A stretch of DNA of 64,000 nt from Hydrocarboniclastica marina (GTDB taxonomy: Bacteria > Pseudomonadota > Gammaproteobacteria > Pseudomonadales > Oleiphilaceae). Position 1 is the first letter of the stretch. Every line of letters starts with the position of its first letter. A program made the translations under genes and the position numbers. The stretch lies in assembly GCF_004851605.1 (NCBI RefSeq), contig NZ_CP031093.1, positions 2,480,001 through 2,544,000 on the forward strand, read 5' to 3'. Under the pieces are notes generated by a model that was not told the origin of the DNA, searched no databases, and worked only from the letters and a program-made list of their open reading frames with translations. This document shows, piece by piece, positions 8,212-18,739 of this stretch.

Positions 8212-10997
8212 TGACTGAAGCCAACCTGGCCATCAACAACCGGCAGCCGGCCGAGGATGATTACCTCGACCATGGCCCGGTTTCTCCCGTCGGATCCGAC
8301 GGGCAGCTGTTTCAGCTTGCGCCTGAGTTATCATCAGACGCGTTGCGCAAAATCATCGCCGACGGAACACCCGTAGTGCAGGCATGTCGGGCGATCCTGA
8401 AACAGGCGCAGGTCAGCCTTGCCGATGCATTCCGCGCCGGCGCGCCAGTCCGGGAACTCGTCGCTGCCCGGGCTCGTCTGGTCGACGGCATTCTTGGGGT
8501 TCTCTGGGAACGGCAGTCCTTTGCCCGGTCGGGTGACATCGCCCTCATAGCGGTCGGCGGCTATGGTCGTGGCGAGTTGCACCCGCATTCCGATATCGAC
8601 CTCCTGATCCTCACCAGGGACGGGGTTCTGCCTGAGTGGCAGGATGATCTATCAGCGTTTGTGACCCTGCTGTGGGACCTTGGGCTGGACATTGGCCATA
8701 GCGTGCGCGGACTGGACGAGTGTGTTGCAGCCGCCAGAGGCGATGTGACCATCCTGACCAACCTGCTTGAGACACGAACCCTGACCGGCCCTGACGATAT
8801 GCGCCAGAACCTGAGCGCACGCGTCTTTGCCGACGAGGTCTGCACCGACCACGACTACTTTCTCGCCAAACGGGAAGAACAGCGCAAGCGGCACGAGAAA
8901 TACAGCAATACAGAGTATAACCTTGAGCCTAATCTCAAAGGCTCTCCCGGCGGACTGAGGGATATCCAGAACATAGGCTGGGTTACCAAGCGTCACTTTG
9001 GGTTGGCCCACCTTGAGGACCTGACCCGCTTCAGCATCCTCACCCACGAAGAGTATCGGCTGCTGCAGGACGGCGAGACCTTCCTGTGGGAGCTACGCTT
9101 TGGCCTACAGATATTGGCCGATCGCAACGAAAACCGGCTACTGTTCGACCATCAGCGCGCGCTCGCTGAGATTCTGGGCTACCGGGACACAGAAGACCGG
9201 CTCGGCGTTGAGCTGATGATGCAGCGCTACTACCGTGTCGCCCTGTCGCTCTCGGAGCTGACCGACCTGATCCTGCAGTATCTTGAGGAAGCCATTCTCC
9301 GCCGGGATGAGGTTGACGAGATCGTACCTCTCAACAAGCGCTTCCAGTTGCGCAACCGCTATATAGAAGCGATCAATATCCCGGTATTTGCCTACGCGCC
9401 CTATGCGATCCTTGAAATATTCGTGCTTATTGCCCAGCACCCGGAGATCCAGGGCATTCGCGCCAGCACAATCCGCGCACTGCGGGCGCACCGCCACCTG
9501 ATTGACGACGCCTTCCGTAACGATCTCGCGTGTACCAGCCTCTTTATGGAGCTTTTGAAAACGCCCCATGCCCTGGACGACACACTGTCGTACATGAAGC
9601 GCTACAACGTTCTTGGCCGCTATCTGCCGGAGTTCGGTGAAATCATCGGCCAGATGCAGTACGACCTGTTTCATACCTACACGGTCGATACCCATACGCT
9701 CCGGGTCATCCGCAACATGGTCCGGATGAAGGACGAAGAAAGCCGCGAGCAGTACCCGCTGGCGTCGAGGCTGATCCACCGTCTGCCGAAGATTGAGCTT
9801 TTGTTTATCGCCGGCCTTTATCACGACATAGCGAAAGGTCGCGGCGGGGATCACTCAGAGCTCGGCGCGGCCGAGGTGAGCCGCTTCTGTCAGCGTCACC
9901 ACCTGAGCCTCAGGGACAGCCAGCTCGCCGCCTGGCTGGTTGAGAATCACCTGCTGATGTCGATGACAGCCCAACGTAAAGACATTGCCGACCCTGACAT
10001 CATCCATAGCTTTGCCCGACAAGTACCCAGCCAGGTACACCTGGACTATCTGTACGTGATGACGGTCTGCGATATCAGCGCGACCAACCCCAAACTCTGG
10101 AATACATGGCGCGCCTCCCTCCTGCGTCAGCTTTACATTGAAGCCAAACGGGCGCTCCGGCGTGGCTCGGACACGCCCGTCAATCGTAACGACTGGATCA
10201 AGGCAACGCGGTCGGAAGCGCGGGAGATGCTGCACGCCCAGAACTTCAGTGACGAGCAGATCGATGACGTCTGGGAGACCCTGGAGGATGACTATTTCCT
10301 GCAGGACTCCACAGTGGATATCGCCTGGCAGACGTCCAGTATCATCCGCCACGGCGATTGCCCCGAGCCACTGGTGCTGATTCGCGACACTCGCGGCGGG
10401 CCCAGCGACGGCTACACCCAGATCGTGATCTACATGGCCTCGAGGATGGAGTTGTTTGCGGCAACGACAGCCGTGCTGGAACAGCTCAACCTCAACATCG
10501 TCGATGCGCGCATCAGCAGCGGGCTCGGACCCAACAGTCTCAGCAACTACGTGGTACTGGACGAAAAAGGCCAGCCACTGGGCAAGGACCCGGCCAGGCG
10601 GGACCGCGTGCGCGAACGCCTGATTGAAGAACTCGACGATCCGGAAGACTACCCCGGCATTATTGATCGCCGCACCTCCCGCCAGCTCAAGCATTTCGCC
10701 TTCCCGACCGAGGTCACATTTTCCAATGACACAGTGAACTATCGGACGGTGATGGAGGTTTTCACGCCAGATCGCCCGGGCCTGCTGGCGCGAATTAGCC
10801 GCATCCTGCTGGAGAATCGCATCCGACTGGTGAGTGCGAAGATCGCGACGCTGGGCGAGCGGGTCGAGGACGTTTTCTTTATTACCGACGAACAGGGCGA
10901 ACCCCTGCAGGACGTGCAAAGCTGCCGTGTCCTGCAGGAAGATCTTTGTCGCCAACTGGATGAGGTTTCAGGGGCCGGAGACACCAGGCGCAAGTAA
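8211..10997 (+). CDS. glnD: Bifunctional PII uridylyltransferase / uridylyl-removing enzyme
   Basis: 928 aa. Senses glutamine and adds UMP to, or removes it from, PII proteins, controlling nitrogen assimilation. Domains in order: nucleotidyltransferase with GGYGRGELHPHSDIDLL near residue 115; linker; HD hydrolase with GLYHDIAKGRGGDHSELGA near residue 535; two ACT domains near residues 735 and 848, the second carrying TPDRPGLLARISRILLEN. Length and order match the family. Translationally coupled to map. Confidence 0.96.
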   Translation: MTEANLAINNRQPAEDDYLDHGPVSPVGSDGQLFQLAPELSSDALRKIIADGTPVVQACRAILKQAQVSLADAFRAGAPVRELVAARARLVDGILGVLWERQSFARSGDIALIAVGGYGRGELHPHSDIDLLILTRDGVLPEWQDDLSAFVTLLWDLGLDIGHSVRGLDECVAAARGDVTILTNLLETRTLTGPDDMRQNLSARVFADEVCTDHDYFLAKREEQRKRHEKYSNTEYNLEPNLKGSPGGLRDIQNIGWVTKRHFGLAHLEDLTRFSILTHEEYRLLQDGETFLWELRFGLQILADRNENRLLFDHQRALAEILGYRDTEDRLGVELMMQRYYRVALSLSELTDLILQYLEEAILRRDEVDEIVPLNKRFQLRNRYIEAINIPVFAYAPYAILEIFVLIAQHPEIQGIRASTIRALRAHRHLIDDAFRNDLACTSLFMELLKTPHALDDTLSYMKRYNVLGRYLPEFGEIIGQMQYDLFHTYTVDTHTLRVIRNMVRMKDEESREQYPLASRLIHRLPKIELLFIAGLYHDIAKGRGGDHSELGAAEVSRFCQRHHLSLRDSQLAAWLVENHLLMSMTAQRKDIADPDIIHSFARQVPSQVHLDYLYVMTVCDISATNPKLWNTWRASLLRQLYIEAKRALRRGSDTPVNRNDWIKATRSEAREMLHAQNFSDEQIDDVWETLEDDYFLQDSTVDIAWQTSSIIRHGDCPEPLVLIRDTRGGPSDGYTQIVIYMASRMELFAATTAVLEQLNLNIVDARISSGLGPNSLSNYVVLDEKGQPLGKDPARRDRVRERLIEELDDPEDYPGIIDRRTSRQLKHFAFPTEVTFSNDTVNYRTVMEVFTPDRPGLLARISRILLENRIRLVSAKIATLGERVEDVFFITDEQGEPLQDVQSCRVLQEDLCRQLDEVSGAGDTRRK

Positions 10998-11059
10998 CGC
11001 CTGGCGTGCACTTACCCCGAACCCATCGGAACCATGCTTTCAGCCGAACCGGACCCTTC

Positions 11060-12256
11060 ATGAATCCGAACCTGAACCAGCTCCACCCCTACCCGTTCGA
11101 AAAACTGACCAGGCTCAACCAGGGAATCACGCCTCCTGCCAGCCTGCCGCTGATTTCGCTCTCAATTGGCGAGCCCAAGCATCCAGCGCCGCAGTTCGTG
11201 CTCGATGCACTAACGCGAGAGCTGGCTGGGGCCGCGGTTTACCCAACGACCCGAGGCCTACCCCAGCTACGGAGCGCCATCGCCAGTTGGGCCAATAATC
11301 GGTTTAACCTTGCCAGTGCGCCGCTCGATCCTGAAGCGAACATCCTGCCGGTGACGGGTACGCGCGAAGCCCTGTTTGCGATTGTCCAGGCCCTGGTCGA
11401 CCGCACCGCTTCGCCACTGGTGGTCTGCCCTAACCCGTTCTACCAGATTTACGAAGGTGCAGCGCTGCTTGCTGGTGCCGAGCCTCACTACCTGGCCTGC
11501 CGCGATGAACTTGACGGGCAGCCAGACTATGACGCCGTACCCGGGGAGATCTGGGACCGCTGCCAGGTGCTGTTTCTGTGCTCGCCGGGCAACCCTAACG
11601 GTGCGGTGGCGTCACTGGCACAGCTACAGAAGCTTATTCACCTGGCCGATGCCCATGATTTCGTGATCGCAGCGGACGAGTGTTATTCCGAGATCTATCC
11701 GCCGGCGGGGACACCGCCTGTAGGGCTGCTCGAAGCGTGCGCCTCATTGGGACGGAATGATTACAACCGCTGTCTGGCATTCCACAGTCTTTCCAAACGC
11801 AGCAACCTGCCCGGCCTGCGCTCGGGATTCGTTGCCGGTGATGCCGGACTGCTGTCGCAGTTTCTGCGTTACCGTACCTATCAGGGCTGCGCCATGCCCG
11901 TTCACCACCAGCACGCGAGCATTGCCGCCTGGGGCGACGAGACCCACGTTCAGCAGAACCGCGCGGCCTACCAGGCCAAGTTCGATGCGGTTGTGCCTAT
12001 TCTTCAGGAGGTGCTCGACGTCAAGGCACCCCAGGCCGGGTTTTATCTGTGGCCGAGAACGCCCGGCAGCGATGAGGCTTTTGCCCAGGATCTGCTTCAA
12101 CACTGTGGCGTTGCAGTATTGCCGGGACGCTACCTTTCCCGGGACATAGCCGGCGACAACCCTGGCGCCGGGCGCGTGCGTATGGCGATGGTTGCCCCGC
12201 TTGAGGAGTGTGTCGAGGCGGCAAAGCGCATTCGGGACTTCCTGCGCAGCCAGTGA
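11060..12256 (+). CDS. dapC: Succinyldiaminopimelate transaminase
   Basis: 398 aa PLP-dependent fold-type I aminotransferase. Converts N-succinyl-2-amino-6-ketopimelate to N-succinyl-LL-DAP in lysine and peptidoglycan synthesis. It shows LSIGEPKHPAP near the N-terminus, the CSPGNPNG loop, AADECYSEIY and the PLP lysine in SLSKRSNLPGLRSGF near residue 246. The ATG at 11060 is preferred over a start 54 bp upstream because it precedes the conserved LHPYPFEKL region. The nearby dapD and dapE genes support the assignment over a generic aminotransferase. Confidence 0.92.
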   Translation: MNPNLNQLHPYPFEKLTRLNQGITPPASLPLISLSIGEPKHPAPQFVLDALTRELAGAAVYPTTRGLPQLRSAIASWANNRFNLASAPLDPEANILPVTGTREALFAIVQALVDRTASPLVVCPNPFYQIYEGAALLAGAEPHYLACRDELDGQPDYDAVPGEIWDRCQVLFLCSPGNPNGAVASLAQLQKLIHLADAHDFVIAADECYSEIYPPAGTPPVGLLEACASLGRNDYNRCLAFHSLSKRSNLPGLRSGFVAGDAGLLSQFLRYRTYQGCAMPVHHQHASIAAWGDETHVQQNRAAYQAKFDAVVPILQEVLDVKAPQAGFYLWPRTPGSDEAFAQDLLQHCGVAVLPGRYLSRDIAGDNPGAGRVRMAMVAPLEECVEAAKRIRDFLRSQ

Positions 12257-12336
12257 ATGCAGACGCCGTGCTTAAACAGACGATTTCCAGTCCCTGCCTT
12301 TGCCGGGACAGATTGATAAGCTTCAGGTAGAACTGG

Positions 12337-12684
12337 ATGATTACGGTATTCGGAATAAAGAACTGCGACACTATCAAGAAAACAAAAGCCTGGCTGGAAG
12401 CGAACGAAGTACCGTACCAGTTTCATGATTACCGGAAGGACGGCATTGACCAGGCGCTGCTCGAGCGGCTGGAATCCCGGCTCGGCTGGGAAGCACTACT
12501 GAATCGCCGGGGCACGACCTGGCGCAAACTCCCGGAAACCGTTCGTGATAATATAGACCGCCAGAGCGCGCTGGCTGCCATGCTGGAGCAGCCGGCCATG
12601 ATCAAAAGACCGATAGTGATTGACGACAACATCGCATCAATCGGCTTTGACGCGGCCAACTGGGAAAACACCTTAAAAGCTTAG
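12337..12684 (+). CDS. ArsC/Spx-family reductase-like protein (YffB type)
   Basis: 115 aa thioredoxin-fold protein. It starts ITVFGIKNCDTIKKTKAWL, with a single active-site-like cysteine near residue 10, then YQFHDYRKDG and the KRPIVIDD motif near residue 90. The family includes arsenate reductases and the YffB proteins commonly found next to dapE. No ars genes are near, and the position between dapC and dapD argues for the YffB type. The substrate is unknown. Confidence 0.85.
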   Translation: MITVFGIKNCDTIKKTKAWLEANEVPYQFHDYRKDGIDQALLERLESRLGWEALLNRRGTTWRKLPETVRDNIDRQSALAAMLEQPAMIKRPIVIDDNIASIGFDAANWENTLKA

Positions 12685-12857
12685 TCGCCGGTCTCCGGCC
12701 GAGGATTCGTCAAGTGCCTTTCTGAATCGCAAAGCTACTGGGATAACCGGCAGCGCGGTCTGCACTTGCGGCCTGCAGCTGCGGTAAGCCCCGGGCCAGA
12801 CCCAACCTCGCGCAACTAAAAACTGAACCTTAAACAAATACAGGAGTATCGCCCCCA

Positions 12858-13886
12858 ATGAGCTTTGCATTCGGCATCGGCATCGGCACCCAGAACAAAC
12901 AACGCAGCTGGCTTGAGGTTTACTATCAGGATCCGCTGTACATGCCGGATCCCGACCTCGTCGACACAGCACGGGAGGCGCTGGGCCAGAAGGCTGGCAA
13001 TGTCGCCATCGAGCTCGATAAAGCCCAACTGGAGAAACTGGTTACAGCGCTTGAGCAAGGTGGCTTTGAGGAGCAGGCCAGGTTGGCCAAGCGTTGCCTG
13101 AAAAGCGTCCGCCCTGTCGTGGTGACCCTGCTCGACAGCGACGACACCGCTGCGACTACGCCCGAGGTCTACCTGAAGCTGCACTTGCTCTCGCACCGTC
13201 TGGTCAAACCGCATCAGGTCAACCTTCAGGGGATCTTCGCACTGCTCCCCAACCTGGCCTGGACCAGTGAAGGCGCGATAGATCTGGATGAGCTGCCCTC
13301 GCGTCAGCTCAAAGCCCGCTCCGAAGACCGGGTGCTCGAAGTTAAATCTGTCGATAAGTTCCCCCAGATGACCGACTACGTCGTTCCGCGCGGGGTAAGA
13401 ATCGCAGACACTGCACGCGTGCGCCTGGGTGCCTACATCGGCGAAGGAACCACCGTCATGCACGAGGGTTTCGTCAATTTCAATGCCGGCACCGAAGGCA
13501 AGTCGATGATCGAGGGGCGCATCTCCGCCGGCGTCATTGTTGGCGAAGGGTCGGATCTCGGCGGAGGCTGCTCAACCATGGGCACACTATCCGGGGGCGG
13601 TAACATTGTCATATCCATTGGCAAAAACTGCCTGCTCGGTGCAAACGCAGGTGTCGGCATACCTCTTGGAGACCGCTGCACTGTGGAAGCCGGGTTGTAT
13701 CTGACCTCCGGCACCAAGGTCGCCGTGCTCGACGACCAGAACCGCACCGCCAAAACGGTGAAAGCACGGGATCTCGCCGGCCAGTCCGACCTGCTGTTCC
13801 GTCGCAACTCAGAGAATGGCGCTGTGGAATGCAAAACCAACCGCACGGCAATAGAACTGAATGAGGTCCTGCACGCCAACAACTGA
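12858..13886 (+). CDS. dapD: 2,3,4,5-tetrahydropyridine-2,6-dicarboxylate N-succinyltransferase
   Basis: 342 aa, the long Pseudomonas-type DapD and not the 274-aa E. coli form. Succinylates tetrahydrodipicolinate, committing it to the succinylase branch of DAP synthesis. The N-terminal half is family-specific. The C-terminal half, from about residue 170, is a left-handed beta-helix of hexapeptide repeats (for example GAYIGEGTTVMHEGFVNF and GEGSDLGGGCSTMG). The CAGGAG ribosome-binding site is at 12841. Confidence 0.95.
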   Translation: MSFAFGIGIGTQNKQRSWLEVYYQDPLYMPDPDLVDTAREALGQKAGNVAIELDKAQLEKLVTALEQGGFEEQARLAKRCLKSVRPVVVTLLDSDDTAATTPEVYLKLHLLSHRLVKPHQVNLQGIFALLPNLAWTSEGAIDLDELPSRQLKARSEDRVLEVKSVDKFPQMTDYVVPRGVRIADTARVRLGAYIGEGTTVMHEGFVNFNAGTEGKSMIEGRISAGVIVGEGSDLGGGCSTMGTLSGGGNIVISIGKNCLLGANAGVGIPLGDRCTVEAGLYLTSGTKVAVLDDQNRTAKTVKARDLAGQSDLLFRRNSENGAVECKTNRTAIELNEVLHANN

Positions 13887-14053
13887 TACCTGCACGCAAC
13901 AACCAGTAACAGGGACGCGAGGCGTTCCTGTTCAGGAAGTCAGCCTGCGGGATCTGGGCCATCAGTTGGATACCTGTCTTACGACGGAACTCTCCTGGCC
14001 CGTATAATCCAGTCCGCCGGCACGTGCGGGCATTAGTCTCATACCCAACCTGA

Positions 14054-15214
<1,161 letters not shown>

Positions 15215-15228
15215 AGCCCTAATGCACG

Positions 15229-15339
15229 GCCTGAGCACTGTTTTCAGCACTGTTTTCAGCACTGTTTCAGCACTATCTGAGCACTGTTCAACACTATTCA
15301 AGCAATGTTCAAGCACCGTTTAAGCACTGCCTGAGCCGC
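15229..15339. repeat. Degenerate tandem array of a 10-13-bp unit
   Basis: About ten consecutive variants of a unit resembling TCAGCACTGTT follow the dapE stop directly and end about 20 bp before the next start codon. Early copies are near identical; later ones drift (CAACACTAT, AAGCAATGT, AAGCACCGT). Unit length varies, so this is not a CRISPR. It could be a transcript-end structure or a slippage-born minisatellite. Confidence 0.75.
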
Positions 15340-15360
15340 CAGCTCTACTGAGGAAATTGT

Positions 15361-15735
15361 ATGAACGATATCGAAATCTACCTCAAGGATCCCGATCCCG
15401 CGGCGGTACAGGACTGGCTGGAACGGCATTTCGACCGGGTTCAGCTAAGTGTCAGCGGCAACGGTAAAGCGCATACCGGGCACGCCGAGCTGAAAGGGCG
15501 CTCAGTGCCAGTCAAGCTGTTCCTGAAAGCGGTGGGCCAATACGCCAGCCTGCTCTTCGATGGTCCCGATACACCATGGGATGACGACCTGAGCTGCGCC
15601 CGCGACGCGCATAGCAGTCTCGGTGTTGAGGTGCGCTGCGCAGCGGACGCCTGGCATGAAGGTGAAGATATGCATGATGAACTGTGGTGGAGCCTAAGCG
15701 AAAAGGGCGAGCGTCAGATTCAATGGCCCCAATAG
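15361..15735 (+). CDS. Conserved-looking small protein of unknown function
   Basis: 124 aa, acidic, no signal peptide or membrane segment. The start MNDIEIYLKDPDPAAVQDWL looks like an alpha/beta domain and the tail is Trp-rich (DELWWSLSEKGERQIQWPQ). A GAGGAAATTGT sequence serves as ribosome-binding site. Codon use resembles the dap genes. I do not recognise the family; the position after dapE suggests a chromosomal core gene. Confidence 0.7.
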   Translation: MNDIEIYLKDPDPAAVQDWLERHFDRVQLSVSGNGKAHTGHAELKGRSVPVKLFLKAVGQYASLLFDGPDTPWDDDLSCARDAHSSLGVEVRCAADAWHEGEDMHDELWWSLSEKGERQIQWPQ

Positions 15736-15769
15736 TTGGCCGGCAGCGAGCACAAGCGCAGTCCTTACC

Positions 15770-15870
15770 GTAGGGTGCGCAATGCGCACCATAAAGATGA
15801 CTCGCATTTGGCGAGCGTGCAGCGCGCCCTCCAGCCCGTGGGTTTTAACCGGTGCGCAGTGCGCACCCTA
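15770..15870. repeat. REP pair in inverted orientation (BIME-like)
   Basis: GTAG followed by the palindrome GGTGCGC-AAT-GCGCACC at 15774-15790 (plus orientation), and the same palindrome with AGT loop at 15851-15867 followed by CTAC (minus orientation). The GTAG tetranucleotide 5' of the hairpin is the hallmark of RAYT-associated REPs. Further copies occur at 27532, 48899, 48966, 49684 and 49742. Confidence 0.8.
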
Positions 15871-15966
15871 CCGAGTTACCAAAGCCAACCATGCTCATCG
15901 ATTAAGGCCAAGCCCCAGCCATTCCGTGCGTGTGTGCAATGCCCAACAATGCAATGAAATATTCTG

Positions 15967-17139
15967 CTATTGCTCATTCCGATCAATTGCCTGGCGTACA
16001 GCCCGATATAATGCACTGGTGGTGCGATCAAATACCCAGCGGATAAAGCTGTAGGTCAGGTCCGCAACGCGAGTCGCGACGTAACCGGCAAAGACAAGCA
16101 TGTGGCCGAGCAGGCCACGAACCTGGCTGGAGAAATTAGCAGCGGCTGCCGCAATTTTCTCAAGCGTTCGGGCAAGCATATCGTAGAGCGTCAGGGTCGT
16201 GCCGATCTTTGCCTGGAGTAACACGGCGGAGTAATAGCCGGCATCCTTGAGTAGCGTTATAAGCGCTGCGGAGATCCTGTCGGCCCAGTATCCAGAGAAG
16301 CTTGCTTCCATGCGGCGCTCGTAGTCGAGCCGGACGGGCGTTCTCAGGTAGTCCAATGAGTTCTGACGAAGGCCCGACCAGTCCCCCGTTCGAGCCGTGT
16401 TTCTATAGCCCGGCACAGCGCTGTCCCCCATGCCGTGGGCACCTGGGCTTATACCGGTACCAGTATCTAGGCGATATTCAAACCCGTTCGTGGGGGCGTG
16501 TACGAATGGCCACAGCGGGATATTGGGAACCGGATCTGCACCGTGGGTACAACGGTAGTGAGCAAAAGCAGCAGACGTCGAACTGGCCGCAAATCCCTCC
16601 ATACCAACTCTAGGCGCACCGAAAGTGTAAATGTTGACAGGTTTGCGATAGCGGTGATTAATCCACTGGCCGATCAACGACGCAAGCGCGCCACCGAGGC
16701 TGTGTCCTACACAGTGCACGCCCTCTGCCATTGATGACGCGAGGTGTGGGCTAAGCAGTCCGTCAAGCGCGGACCTCATGCTTCCAAAAGTCTGGTTGAA
16801 TCCGGAGTGCACGGCACTGCCACCTATGCTCGTGGAGAGCCCGACGTTGCCGTTCGTCAGCCAGTCATGACCTGTTTTACTTCCGCGTACCGCGATTACA
16901 TGGTGTCCCCGATATTGATTCTTCCCATGTCCAACCAAAGCAAATCCCGAGGTTTTCTGGAAGAAGGAAATAAAACTCCCTGATCGGCCCGAAACCCTGC
17001 TTTTAGTATCATCAAAATCAAAAGCATTCAGCATTTTCGGACTGAACGCCAGGTCATTACGCCCAGAAGCAACCGGCTTTCTCACTTCATACACCAAGTC
17101 GGCGATTTCAGAAGCGAGCTGAGGAGAAATAGGTTTCAC
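15967..17139 (-). CDS. Class 3 (fungal-type) lipase with C-terminal helical domain
   Basis: 390 aa. An alpha/beta-hydrolase core with the nucleophile elbow GHSLGGA (Ser about residue 147), a plausible Asp at about 202 (HGADPVPNIP) and His at about 235 complete a catalytic triad. Residues 280-390 are Ala/Leu-rich and partly hydrophobic. The N-terminus has no signal peptide. The start is GTG at 17139 with an AAGGGA site. It is 26 bp downstream of a small exported protein gene, an arrangement resembling phospholipase effector/immunity pairs; substrate and secretion route are not shown. Confidence 0.8.
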   Translation of the reverse strand: MKPISPQLASEIADLVYEVRKPVASGRNDLAFSPKMLNAFDFDDTKSRVSGRSGSFISFFQKTSGFALVGHGKNQYRGHHVIAVRGSKTGHDWLTNGNVGLSTSIGGSAVHSGFNQTFGSMRSALDGLLSPHLASSMAEGVHCVGHSLGGALASLIGQWINHRYRKPVNIYTFGAPRVGMEGFAASSTSAAFAHYRCTHGADPVPNIPLWPFVHAPTNGFEYRLDTGTGISPGAHGMGDSAVPGYRNTARTGDWSGLRQNSLDYLRTPVRLDYERRMEASFSGYWADRISAALITLLKDAGYYSAVLLQAKIGTTLTLYDMLARTLEKIAAAAANFSSQVRGLLGHMLVFAGYVATRVADLTYSFIRWVFDRTTSALYRAVRQAIDRNEQ

Positions 17140-17165
17140 AATATTCCCTTATTGTGTAGCGGGCA

Positions 17166-17684
17166 TCACCACCTGCACGCGCTTTTGATGTTGTATGTCT
17201 GGTCTCCATCTCCCTCTTTCGGGAAATGCTGGTGTATTTCCTTATCAGCCAGATCACATTTTAGACTGGACAGTTTGTTTGCTATCACGGCATCGTTTGT
17301 TGTGTTCCCCGTTGTGTATAACCAAAGCAGTACGTTACTGCTCCCATGTTCAGCGACAACTACTTGTCTTATCCGAGTCTCATCAAACAACTTTCCTGGT
17401 GTGCCTGATCTTGTACTAATCGACGGGAAACGAAATGAGCCATTTTCATCGGTCAACGTTGACTGAACATGCGCTTTGTCGTACATCACTTCACGCAGGA
17501 CTTTCACGCCCTTCAAAGGCTCGCCGGCCAAGGAAAGCCTTCCTTGTATTTCGGGACAAAGGGCAACTTCATATCGCTTGAACCAACCGAACATATCAGC
17601 GGACCCCTCGCTCGCCAGCAGCATTAGAAAAACGGGCGCAATAATGTATAGCCGTAGCCTGATGCCCGTATGTTTAGAGCTCAT
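17166..17684 (-). CDS. Small exported protein with Ig-like/carboxypeptidase-regulatory fold (possible DUF6795)
   Basis: 172 aa. An N-terminal signal peptide (about residues 10-29) is followed by ALCPEIQGRLSLAGEPLKGVKVLREV and TDENGSFRFPSIS, the pattern of carboxypeptidase-regulatory-like beta-sandwich domains. Two cysteines in the mature part could pair. It immediately precedes the lipase on the same strand, so co-expression is likely; a periplasmic immunity or chaperone role is an inference. The family name is from memory and should be checked. Confidence 0.7.
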   Translation of the reverse strand: MSSKHTGIRLRLYIIAPVFLMLLASEGSADMFGWFKRYEVALCPEIQGRLSLAGEPLKGVKVLREVMYDKAHVQSTLTDENGSFRFPSISTRSGTPGKLFDETRIRQVVVAEHGSSNVLLWLYTTGNTTNDAVIANKLSSLKCDLADKEIHQHFPKEGDGDQTYNIKSACRW

Positions 17685-17871
17685 GGGTTGGTGACTGTTT
17701 CACGAGAGAAAGGCATTCGGGACCAAAGGAGGTCGGTATAATCCGCCCGCGTAGGGCTTTGTCTGAAGGGGAGCACTTCATCATCAATCCCTGTTTACCC
17801 AGGCTCAGCCTGACCTCATCCATGAATGACGATAAATTAACGCCTCCGATAATAGTTGTCAACACTAACAT
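17674..17871 (-). CDS. Possible 65-aa protein or gene remnant
   Basis: A short ATG-initiated frame overlaps the start of the exported-protein gene by 11 bp. It has a hydrophobic N-terminus and no recognisable domain. It may be a small gene of the lipase operon or the tail of a decayed gene. Coding status is uncertain. Confidence 0.25.
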   Translation of the reverse strand: MLVLTTIIGGVNLSSFMDEVRLSLGKQGLMMKCSPSDKALRGRIIPTSFGPECLSLVKQSPTHEL

Positions 17872-17924
17872 GTAGCCAAATATGGTCGATCGCCAAACCC
17901 AACTGTCGTTAAAACGTATCAGTC

Positions 17925-17950
17925 ACAAAAAAGGGGCCCGGAGGCCCCTC
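17925..17950 (-). terminator. Rho-independent terminator of the cold-shock gene
   Basis: On the minus strand a GC-only stem (GGGGCC/GGCCCC, 17933-17948, plus one A-T pair) with a 4-base loop is followed at once by six T residues. It lies about 40 bp past the stop of the cold-shock-domain gene. Confidence 0.9.
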
Positions 17951-17991
17951 TTGCAAGACGTTAACTGGCCAGATTGGCCTGGCAGCAAAGC

Positions 17992-18528
17992 TTACTCGCC
18001 AATGACCTCAACCTGATCAGCCTGGAGACCTTTGTTGGCCTCTACCACGACGAAACTGACACGTTGGCCCTGGCGCAGTACCCGGCGCCCTTCCCCTTCG
18101 ATCGCACGAAAGTGAACAAAAACATCGTCGCCTGAATCGCGGGTGATAAAGCCAAAACCTTTTTTGACGTTAAACCACTTCACCTCGCCCTCTTCAGAGT
18201 TGCCGGACGGCGGTGCGGCACGACTAGGGGATTGATTCTGGCGGCCTGGAACAGGCGCAGCGGCTGTGGGGCTTGATGAGCCTCTCACCGCGACGGCTGC
18301 AGCGATATAACCGACCAGAAGAAACAGCAGGAAGGCCATGAAGTAAGCAAGGTATCCTGCCTGGGAGCCCAGGAGCGTGAGGATATCTGAGCTGACCGTA
18401 TTTACGTTACCGGCAGTACGAAAGTAGAACAGTTCAGGACTAAAAGCCTGAAGCAAAAACCCAAGAACAAAAGGCGAAGGAATGGCGACAAGAATAGCCG
18501 CTAACAGCGCTCTTCGTTTGTTATGCAT
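17992..18528 (-). CDS. Membrane-anchored cold-shock-domain protein
   Basis: 178 aa. Two N-terminal membrane segments (about residues 7-30 and 60-82) are followed by a Pro/Ser/Ala-rich linker and a complete C-terminal cold-shock domain (about 112-178). The RNA-binding motifs [12 protein letters not shown] and DVFVHF are intact. Stand-alone Csp proteins are soluble and about 70 aa; here the domain is tethered on the cytoplasmic side, predicted to bring RNA or ssDNA binding to the membrane. Monocistronic, with its own terminator. Confidence 0.88.
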   Translation of the reverse strand: MHNKRRALLAAILVAIPSPFVLGFLLQAFSPELFYFRTAGNVNTVSSDILTLLGSQAGYLAYFMAFLLFLLVGYIAAAVAVRGSSSPTAAAPVPGRQNQSPSRAAPPSGNSEEGEVKWFNVKKGFGFITRDSGDDVFVHFRAIEGEGRRVLRQGQRVSFVVVEANKGLQADQVEVIGE

Positions 18529-18739
18529 GTAAATAACTCGCTCTCTGAATATGAAGGGTGTCGTTTAAATACCGGAGCCAGCACTGCGTCCCGCTGAACA
18601 GGGAATAAGCTTGGACCGGTTTATGCCAGGCCTGATCGGGGCAAGAAACGAGCGCGCGAACACATCAGCCGCGAAATGCCCCAGCCCGGCGGGTAGAATA
18701 ATAACAGATCAGCAACTTTTATGACGACGGAGTGAAGCA

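Noticed and set aside
9855-10955. 366-codon minus-strand frame inside glnD
   Set aside because: Shadow of glnD caused by high GC at third positions; glnD is full length with all domains.
15229-15339. CRISPR array
   Set aside because: Units are only 10-13 bp with no unique spacers and no cas genes nearby.
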